A stretch of 26,118 nucleotides of DNA from assembly GCA_035687255.1 (NCBI GenBank), contig DASRYI010000047.1, positions 1 to 26,118 of the forward strand, written 5' to 3'. A program made the position numbers and the translations under genes. Origin of the DNA: JAKEHA01 sp035687255. GTDB taxonomy: Bacteria; Krumholzibacteriota; Krumholzibacteriia; WVZY01; JAKEHA01. Of the stretch, positions 6,118 to 12,170 are shown in pieces. The notes beneath the pieces are model-generated. The model was not told the origin of the DNA. It was given only the letters and a program-made list of their open reading frames with translations, and ran no database searches. Position 1 is the stretch's first letter, and each line of letters begins with the position of its first letter.

Positions 6118-7497
6118 TTACATGCGGGCGGGCGGGTCGAAGACCAGAGGCGTCTCCGCGCGCACACGGAGCAGGAGCAGTTCGGTTGTGGCCAGGAAAT
6201 GGGCGACCTGCTCGTGGACGGCGCCGGGCAGCAAGAGATCACTGTGGCCGGCGTCTTCCACCACCAGGTGCCGGTGGCTGGGAAACCCGGGGGCGAGTTC
6301 GGCCACGTTTTCGGCGGGTGTGCGGCAGTCCAGCGTTCCCGTGATGAACAGCACCGGCATGTCGCCGTGTAACGGGCCGCGGAATTCGTCGCCGAGATCG
6401 GGACAGCCCAGTGCATCGCAGACATCGGGACAGGGAAAGTCGATGGTGTTGCCGAGCAGCGTTGCTTTCGCTTCGGCATCAATGAGCCGGCGTCGCGCCG
6501 CGGTGGCGCCGGATGCGCAATCCATGGCATATCGAACCACACTGGATAGCAGCTCTTCACGCAGCGCCCTCCACGCGCCGCGCAACAGACGATCATCACC
6601 GACCACCTGAAAATCCCCGCGCTCCATCCGCGACAGCGATGCCGGCAGCGCCTTCATCACGCGCGTATCCGGCACGCCCTCGGACAGAATCCATTCCAGC
6701 TCAAAACGGCCGAGCACCAACTCCACCGCCTCCATTCCTTCCTCCCAGCGCACGGTCACTCGCGCCGGTTCGCGTTGGAGGCGATGCAGCGCCCGGTCGA
6801 TCATTCCCGTCACATCGCATGATGATCGCTGTGCGAGCCGCTCGAGGTGTTCCTGAACGCGCAACGGCCGTTTGAAGGTGTGGTCGGGTCCCTCGGGTGC
6901 GGCCAGCACCGCCGCTTCTACCAGCGACGGGTGGCGCCGGATGATCGACATGGCCAGATGGCTGCCGTAGCTCCATCCAAACAGAGCCATGCGGGCGTTT
7001 TCGCCGTACAGCTGGCGCACCAGCATGGCCACATCGTCCGCGCTCTCTTCGGTGTTCAACGCGTCGACGGGAATGCCCGCGGCGCGCAGCGCCTGGACTC
7101 CGTCGCACACGCTGTTCTTGATCACGCTCACGTAGTCGTCGCGTGTCAGCGCGCGGCCGGAGGAAAGCACCCCGTGGTCCGGTCGCGGCACGAGTTCGTC
7201 CGCCACACACGCGCGTTGATCCAGCAGGATCACGTCCGCGTGTTGTCGCGCGGCGTCGAACATGGGAAAGAGCCGGCCCTGCGCAGAACGGATGCCCGAG
7301 AGTCCCGGGCCGCCGGTCAGGAACACCAGCGGCGCTCCGGGACGGGACGCGAGGCTCTTGAGCCGCACGAACCGCAACTCCATCCCGGGGCCGTCGGGCG
7401 CGCCGTGGACGACGGGTACGCGCAGCCGGCCGCGCTCCGCCTCGGTGTCGCGGAAAGTGGCCGGAGTGAGAGAAAGGCGCGGTGGACGGGTGGTCAT
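6118..7497 (-). CDS. alpha/beta-hydrolase, proline iminopeptidase-like (S33)
   Basis: 459 residues, no signal peptide, so probably cytoplasmic. The N-terminal half has the oxyanion motif TGGPG (61-65), then VILLDQR (about 89-95), and the nucleophile elbow GWSYG with Ser176. The C-terminal part supplies Asp390 in TGTLDCRTP and His418 in DAGHSD, completing the triad. Between them (about 200-370) lies a helical lid with several Cys residues (PCPDVCDALGCPD). This layout matches S33 aminopeptidases (proline iminopeptidase, tripeptidyl aminopeptidase), which remove N-terminal residues from short peptides; substrate specificity cannot be told. In S33 enzymes DQR is usually followed by GxGxS; here it is ACVAD, a deviation. 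The gene has a candidate sigma70 promoter divergent from the SDR gene; no strong Shine-Dalgarno. Confidence 0.85.
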   Translation of the reverse strand: MTTRPPRLSLTPATFRDTEAERGRLRVPVVHGAPDGPGMELRFVRLKSLASRPGAPLVFLTGGPGLSGIRSAQGRLFPMFDAARQHADVILLDQRACVADELVPRPDHGVLSSGRALTRDDYVSVIKNSVCDGVQALRAAGIPVDALNTEESADDVAMLVRQLYGENARMALFGWSYGSHLAMSIIRRHPSLVEAAVLAAPEGPDHTFKRPLRVQEHLERLAQRSSCDVTGMIDRALHRLQREPARVTVRWEEGMEAVELVLGRFELEWILSEGVPDTRVMKALPASLSRMERGDFQVVGDDRLLRGAWRALREELLSSVVRYAMDCASGATAARRRLIDAEAKATLLGNTIDFPCPDVCDALGCPDLGDEFRGPLHGDMPVLFITGTLDCRTPAENVAELAPGFPSHRHLVVEDAGHSDLLLPGAVHEQVAHFLATTELLLLRVRAETPLVFDPPARM

Positions 7498-7512
7498 AGG
7501 ATGCGCGCACGC

Positions 7513-7542
7513 TTGTCAGCAGAGCGCGCCCAGACGTATTGT
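7513..7542 (+). promoter_or_regulatory. candidate sigma70-type promoter for the SDR/glycosyltransferase/ABC-F run
   Basis: TTGTCA (7513-7518) and TATTGT (7537-7542) are 18 bases apart on the plus strand. The -10 overlaps the opposite-strand -10 of the hydrolase promoter almost exactly. The transcript would start near 7549 and include the short leader frame at 7592. Confidence 0.4.
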
Positions 7543-7567
7543 ATAGCGTTCCGGTTCCGCCCGCCAA
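7538..7567 (-). promoter_or_regulatory. candidate sigma70-type promoter for the alpha/beta-hydrolase gene
   Basis: On the minus strand, TTGGCG (7567-7562) and TACAAT (7543-7538) are 18 bases apart. The start point would be about 34 bases before the hydrolase ATG. The -10 box coincides with that of the divergent plus-strand promoter, so the two would compete for one melted region. Confidence 0.45.
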
Positions 7568-7591
7568 ACGCGAAGCTTCCGGAATCCCATC

Positions 7592-7645
7592 ATGAAACAC
7601 ACGCACGTCGATACCCGGCCTGATCCCGCAGGTAACGAGGAATGA
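7592..7645 (+). CDS. possible 17-residue leader peptide overlapping the SDR start
   Basis: An ATG at 7592 opens a 17-codon frame, MKHTHVDTRPDPAGNEE, whose TGA stop overlaps the SDR ATG as ATGA. Such an arrangement can couple translation of the downstream gene. Only a weak GGAA precedes it. It may be chance; there is no composition signal that would prove translation. Confidence 0.15.
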   Translation: MKHTHVDTRPDPAGNEE

Positions 7646-8433
7646 GCCAGCGTCCCGTCGCCCTGGTGACCGGCGCGTCCATGGGACTCGGCGCGGAGTT
7701 CGCGCGCCTGCTTGCGTCCGAAGGCTACGACCTGGTGCTCACGGCGCGGGACGGTGACCGCCTGGCAGTGTTGAAGAAGGAAGTCGAGAACCTGCACGGT
7801 GTCAGCGCGCACCTACTGGTCGCCGATCTCGCGGATCCGCGCACACCCGCGGCGCTCTACGAGCACGTGCGCGGTATGCACCTGCGCGTCGACGTGCTTG
7901 TCAACAACGCCGGCTTTGGGATGTACGGCAAGTTCAATGAGTCGAAGCTTCAGACCGAACTCGACATGGTTCAGGTGAACATTGTGGCGCTCATGCATCT
8001 CACCAAGCTGTTTGTGCGCGACATGGTGTCGATGAAACAGGGACGCATTGTGAATGTCGCCTCAACGGCGGCCTTTCAACCCGGACCCATGCAGTCGGTG
8101 TACTACGCCAGCAAGGCCTTCGTACTTTCGTTTTCGGAAGCGATCAACAGCGAGCTCAAGGGCACCGGTGTGCATGTAACCGCGCTGTGTCCCGGTCCGA
8201 CACCCACCGGATTTCAGGCGCGCGCCAACGTGGGCAATATTCGCGGGCTGCGCCTGTTGATGCGTGTGAGTCCCGAAGCCGTGGTGCGCGCGGGATATCA
8301 GGGAATGAAACGCGGGCGGGCGGTGGTGGTGCCCGGCGTGCTCAACAACCTCATCATTCTGCTGGTGCGGCTGTCTCCGCGCAACCTGGTGACAGCCGTG
8401 GTGCGCCGCGTGCAGACGCAGCCGCGCCACTGA
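7642..8433 (+). CDS. short-chain dehydrogenase/reductase, classical DltE-like type
   Basis: 263 residues, one Rossmann domain. Cofactor loop TGASMGLG at 10-17, NNAG at 88-91, Asn113, catalytic Ser141, and Tyr154-x3-Lys158 form a complete classical SDR active site. Arg36 after the second strand (LVLTARDGDR) favours NADP(H). It resembles the COG0300 group of uncharacterised oxidoreductases, whose substrates are mostly unknown. The start 7642 has AGG nine bases upstream and overlaps a possible leader peptide. It is the first gene of a tight run: the glycosyltransferase starts 8 bases after its stop, so a role in making or modifying a lipid or sugar used by that enzyme is possible but only inferred. 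Confidence 0.9.
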   Translation: MSQRPVALVTGASMGLGAEFARLLASEGYDLVLTARDGDRLAVLKKEVENLHGVSAHLLVADLADPRTPAALYEHVRGMHLRVDVLVNNAGFGMYGKFNESKLQTELDMVQVNIVALMHLTKLFVRDMVSMKQGRIVNVASTAAFQPGPMQSVYYASKAFVLSFSEAINSELKGTGVHVTALCPGPTPTGFQARANVGNIRGLRLLMRVSPEAVVRAGYQGMKRGRAVVVPGVLNNLIILLVRLSPRNLVTAVVRRVQTQPRH

Positions 8434-8441
8434 CACAAGCG

Positions 8442-10019
8442 ATGACGCCACGACTGAATCGATTCCGCCTGCTGGCGTTGGCCGTGCTGCTGCTCGCGCT
8501 GGCCGTGCGGCTGTGGGACCTGCGGGCCCGCTCGCTGTGGTTCGACGAAGCCACCGAGTACTGGGTTGCGACTGCTCCCTATTCCCACGTCATCGCAAGC
8601 GCGCGTACCGGCACCGGCGATCCGCCGCTGTACGCACTCCTGCTTCACACCTGGATGCAGGCGGGCAGCGGAGAGGCCTGGTTGCGCCTGCTGTCGGTGC
8701 TCGCCAGCGTTGCCGGTGTGGCGGGTGTGATGGTGCTGGCCAATCTGTTCAGCGGGGGCACCGCGGCGGTGTGCGCGGGCCTGTTGCTGGCGTTGCTCCC
8801 CGCGGATGTCCGCTACGCACAGGAAGCGGGACAGTACGCCTTCGTTCCCGCGGCCGTGGCGTGGAACCTGGTGTGCCTCCTGCGCATGATGCGTGAAGGC
8901 ACATGGCGATGGGTGCTGGGATGGACGGCAACCGCATTGCTGGCATCGTATCTGTACTACGCCACGGTGTTTCCAATTGCGGCGGCGTTTCTGTGTGTGA
9001 TCGCCGAGGGCGTTCTGCGGCGCGACATGCGCGTGCGGCGCGCAACGGGCACGGCACTGCTTCTCTACATCATCGGTATTCTGCCGATTCTGATTTCATA
9101 CCTGCCCACGCAGGTCGCGCGCGTGGTGGAAGCCGGCAGCGTGAGCACACCGGAGATGAACACGTACTCGGGCTTCGTCGGACTGCTGCGTCTCAAATGG
9201 GAACGCGCCTGTGAGCTGCTCGGATTTCAGTTCACGGGATGGCCGCACACCCACGTTCCGCCGGTGGTCGTCATCGTTCCCGTCGTACTGCTGATGATCT
9301 TCGCCGCGCCGCGTGCGCGTCGCCTGTTTGTGTGGTTCATTGTGGCACTCGCGTCCTACGCGGCGGCCAATGCGGCCGGGTTGTTTCCTCTGGGGTATCG
9401 CTGGGGAATGATCCTGACGCCCCTCATTATATGTGTGATCGCGGCGGGTGCGACGGCAGGCGGAAAGCGCACCCGCCCGGCAACGCTTGCCGCGTTGCTG
9501 CTGCTGGTCGCCGTGAGCGCATACTCGCTCCCCAACCGCACACTGCGCGATCGTGTATACCCCGACCCCACGGGCGCGTGGCCGGAGACCGAAGACGTGC
9601 GCATGGTGGCGAACTTCTGGATGGCTCACCGCCAACCGTCACAACCCACGTACGTCTACTACGGCGCCGCACCGGCGTTCGCGTACTACACGCGCTCGGT
9701 GGCGCCACGACAGGGACTTCCCTCCACGTGGCAACTTGCGTGCTGGCACGATACCAACCCGCCCGCGTTCTGCCGCGACGACAACATCTACTACGGACGC
9801 TGGTTGCGCCGCTTCGACAGCAACGAGAAGATTGCGAGCGTGTTCAACACGTTGGAAGCCCGTCCCGATTCGCTCTGGTTCGTGTTCGGACATCTGGTTC
9901 CCGGCGACGATCGTGATATGGTCAACGGTCTCAAGTATCAGGGCTACCGCGTCGCTGCGGCCGTTGAAGGCATCAACGCCTCCGCCTGCTTCATGGTACG
10001 CGAGCGCCAGCACCCATGA
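8442..10019 (+). CDS. GT-C fold membrane glycosyltransferase (ArnT/PMT-like)
   Basis: 525 residues, mostly hydrophobic, with about 10 or more transmembrane helices. The first helix (about 9-26) is followed by the extracytoplasmic loop SLWFDEATEYW with acidic Asp35-Glu36, the usual GT-C catalytic/metal pair. Further on, GDPPLYALLLHTWM is the family's second conserved loop. The C-terminal ~150 residues form a soluble periplasmic domain. GT-C enzymes transfer sugars from polyprenyl-phosphate carriers to proteins, lipid A or glycolipids outside the membrane; the acceptor here is unknown. ATG 8442 is chosen because it places the first helix correctly; an upstream extension would overlap the SDR gene in another frame. 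The stop overlaps the ABC-F start (ATGA), so the two are translationally coupled. Confidence 0.85.
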   Translation: MTPRLNRFRLLALAVLLLALAVRLWDLRARSLWFDEATEYWVATAPYSHVIASARTGTGDPPLYALLLHTWMQAGSGEAWLRLLSVLASVAGVAGVMVLANLFSGGTAAVCAGLLLALLPADVRYAQEAGQYAFVPAAVAWNLVCLLRMMREGTWRWVLGWTATALLASYLYYATVFPIAAAFLCVIAEGVLRRDMRVRRATGTALLLYIIGILPILISYLPTQVARVVEAGSVSTPEMNTYSGFVGLLRLKWERACELLGFQFTGWPHTHVPPVVVIVPVVLLMIFAAPRARRLFVWFIVALASYAAANAAGLFPLGYRWGMILTPLIICVIAAGATAGGKRTRPATLAALLLLVAVSAYSLPNRTLRDRVYPDPTGAWPETEDVRMVANFWMAHRQPSQPTYVYYGAAPAFAYYTRSVAPRQGLPSTWQLACWHDTNPPAFCRDDNIYYGRWLRRFDSNEKIASVFNTLEARPDSLWFVFGHLVPGDDRDMVNGLKYQGYRVAAAVEGINASACFMVRERQHP

Positions 10020-11989
10020 TCCAGTTCAACAAGGTCACCAAGAGTTTCGGCGCACAGGTTCTCTTCGAGGATCTCACGTTTGCGCTCAACCGGCGCGAAC
10101 GTGTGGGTCTCGTGGGACGGAACGGTCACGGCAAGACCACCGTGTTCCGCATGATCCTCGACGAAGTGCATCCCGATTCCGGTGACATCATCATTCCCAG
10201 GCGCTACCGCATCGGGCACCTTGACCAGCACATCCACTTCACGCAATCCACCGTGCTCGAGGAAGTGTCGCTGGGGCTCCCCGAGAACGAACGCGACCAG
10301 ACGTGGCGCGCAGAAGCAATTCTCTTCGGCCTCGGTTTCAACAAGGACGACATGACGCGCGCGCCCGAGCTGTTCTCGGGCGGCTTTCAGGTGCGTCTCA
10401 ACCTGGCCAGGGTGCTGGTGTCCGAGCCCGATCTGCTGTTGCTCGACGAGCCCACCAACTATCTCGATGTGGTGTCGATCCGGTGGCTGGAACGTTTCCT
10501 CAATCAGTGGAAGACGGAGCTCATCCTCATCACCCACGACCGTGCGTTCATGGACCGGGTGGTGACGCACACGGTGGCCATCCACCGCTACAAAGCCAAG
10601 AAGATCCAGGGTGACACGAGCAAAATCTACGACCAGATTCTGATGGAGGAAGAGGTTTACGAGAAGACACGCGCCAACGACGAGCGCAAGCGCAAGGAGA
10701 TCGAGCGCTTCATCGAGCGCTTTCGCGCCAAGAACTCGCTGGCCACGCGCGTACAGTCGCGCATCAAGATGCTGGCCAAACACGAACGTCTCGACAAACT
10801 GGCCCGCATCCAGACGCTCGATTTCGCGTTTCGCAGCGAGCCCTTTCCCGCCAAGGTGATGATGCGCATCGAAGATCTGTCGTTCGGCTACGACAAAGGG
10901 TCCAATCTTTTCTCTGATCTGCATCTCGAAGTGCACGACCACGACCGCATCTGCATCATCGGCCCCAACGGGCGCGGCAAGTCGACACTGTTGCGGGTGC
11001 TGGCAGGCCAATTGCCGCCACGCACCGGTGCGGTGACCAATCACCCGCGCGCTGTGGCCGGCTACTTCGCCCAGACGAACGTGCACACGCTGCACGACAG
11101 GAGCACGGTCGTGCAGGAAATCCAGTCCGCCAGCCGCACATGCCTGCCGCAAACCGCGCGCGACATCGCGGGTGTCATGATGTTCGAAGGCGACGCCGGC
11201 CTGAAGAAGATCTCGGTGCTTTCCGGAGGAGAGAAGTCGCGCGTCATGCTGGGCAAACTGATCGTGACGCCGGTGAACCTGCTGCTCCTCGACGAACCCA
11301 CCAACCACCTCGACATGGATTCGTCGGACTCGTTGCTGGCGGCCATCGACGCCTTCGAAGGCGCCGTGGTGATCGTGACGCACGATGAGATGTTCCTGCA
11401 CACGCTGGCCACGCGCTTCGTGGTCTTCGACCGCGGTCAGGCGCGCGTGTTCGACGGCAGCTACCAGGACTTCCTCGACACCGTGGGCTGGGAGAGCGAC
11501 GACGAGGCCGAGGGACGAAGCGGTGGAGGCCGTCTCGCGAACGACTCCGCGCGGGTGGCCACGAGCGGGAATGCACTGGAAGACCGTGTGCGGGCGGGTG
11601 GCGCTGAGCCGGGGGCCCCCCGCCGGTCGGAAACCGGCGGGGGTGGATCAGCGTCAGGACCCGCACGGACCCGTGCAGAAAAAGCTACGGATAAGAAGAT
11701 GGAGAGGCAGGCGCGCGCAAAGGCCGTGCAGGATCGCGCCCGCACCCTCAAGCCGCTGGAGAAACGCGTCGCCAGTCTCGAAGCGCTCATCGTTTCCCTC
11801 GAACGCGAACGCGACGTGACGTTCGAAAATCTCGCCGAAGCATCCGCACAGGGTGACGCCGCGGCCATCGCCAGGCTCTCGAAGAAATCCAGAGAGGTGG
11901 GTCCGCGCATCGACTGGGCCTACACCGAACTCGAAAAAGCCACCGACGAGCTCGACCAGGCCACCCGCCAGTTCGACGACCCCTCCTGA
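10016..11989 (+). CDS. ABC-F family ATPase (ribosome-associated type)
   Basis: 657 residues, two ABC domains and no membrane segment. Domain 1: Walker A GRNGHGKTT (34-42), signature FSGGF, Walker B ending LLLLDEPTNYLD (about 139-150). The interdomain linker, rich in Glu/Lys/Arg with RFRAKNS and RVQSRIKML, is the P-site tRNA-interaction segment typical of the YheS/ABCF3 type. Domain 2: GPNGRGKST (about 320), LSGGEKSR (about 402), LLLLDEPTNHLD (about 422-433). The tail has a low-complexity Gly/Ala/Arg region (about 500-560) and a coiled coil (about 575-655), as in Uup. ABC-F proteins act on stalled ribosomes or give antibiotic resistance; which applies here is unknown. The first signature (FSGG) and Walker A (Thr for Ser) are variant. 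It overlaps the glycosyltransferase stop by 4 bases. Confidence 0.92.
   Translation: MIQFNKVTKSFGAQVLFEDLTFALNRRERVGLVGRNGHGKTTVFRMILDEVHPDSGDIIIPRRYRIGHLDQHIHFTQSTVLEEVSLGLPENERDQTWRAEAILFGLGFNKDDMTRAPELFSGGFQVRLNLARVLVSEPDLLLLDEPTNYLDVVSIRWLERFLNQWKTELILITHDRAFMDRVVTHTVAIHRYKAKKIQGDTSKIYDQILMEEEVYEKTRANDERKRKEIERFIERFRAKNSLATRVQSRIKMLAKHERLDKLARIQTLDFAFRSEPFPAKVMMRIEDLSFGYDKGSNLFSDLHLEVHDHDRICIIGPNGRGKSTLLRVLAGQLPPRTGAVTNHPRAVAGYFAQTNVHTLHDRSTVVQEIQSASRTCLPQTARDIAGVMMFEGDAGLKKISVLSGGEKSRVMLGKLIVTPVNLLLLDEPTNHLDMDSSDSLLAAIDAFEGAVVIVTHDEMFLHTLATRFVVFDRGQARVFDGSYQDFLDTVGWESDDEAEGRSGGGRLANDSARVATSGNALEDRVRAGGAEPGAPRRSETGGGGSASGPARTRAEKATDKKMERQARAKAVQDRARTLKPLEKRVASLEALIVSLERERDVTFENLAEASAQGDAAAIARLSKKSREVGPRIDWAYTELEKATDELDQATRQFDDPS
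11617..11643. repeat. perfect 11-base inverted repeat inside the ABC-F gene
   Basis: CCCCCGCCGGT (11617-11627) and its exact complement ACCGGCGGGGG (11633-11643) are separated by the 5-base loop CGGAA. It lies in the low-complexity linker between the second ATPase domain and the coiled coil, where an insertion would be tolerated. It resembles an intergenic palindromic element captured in frame. Confidence 0.6.
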
Positions 11990-12059
11990 CAGTTCACCGG
12001 TTGTCGGTTGGAAACCAGACCATAGCAGGCCGGTTGCAACCGCCCCCGGAACAGCGCAG

Positions 12060-12089
12060 TTGCAAGGTACACATCGTATCCGGTAAACT
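12060..12089 (+). promoter_or_regulatory. weak candidate promoter for the glycine-rich lipoprotein gene
   Basis: TTGCAA (12060-12065) and TAAACT (12084-12089) are 18 bases apart in the 181-base gap after the ABC-F gene. The same gap holds a perfect 12-base palindrome, CGGTTGCAACCG (12031-12042), just upstream, which could be an operator. No clear terminator follows the ABC-F stop. Confidence 0.25.
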
Positions 12090-12170
12090 TGTTGTCGTAC
12101 GTCGCGCATAACAGAGTACCGTGCTGCGCGGACATTGGCGCACTTCATCGTCACCCCCAGGAGCGTCAGC

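Noticed and set aside
8187..8441. 85-codon N-terminal extension of the glycosyltransferase frame
   Set aside because: It lies within the SDR gene in another frame and would place a hydrophilic Arg/Gly-rich segment before the first membrane helix.
9944..11401. 485-codon open frame on the minus strand opposite the ABC-F gene
   Set aside because: It mirrors the ABC-F codons, has no domain, signal or start site, and such antisense frames are expected in GC-rich coding DNA.
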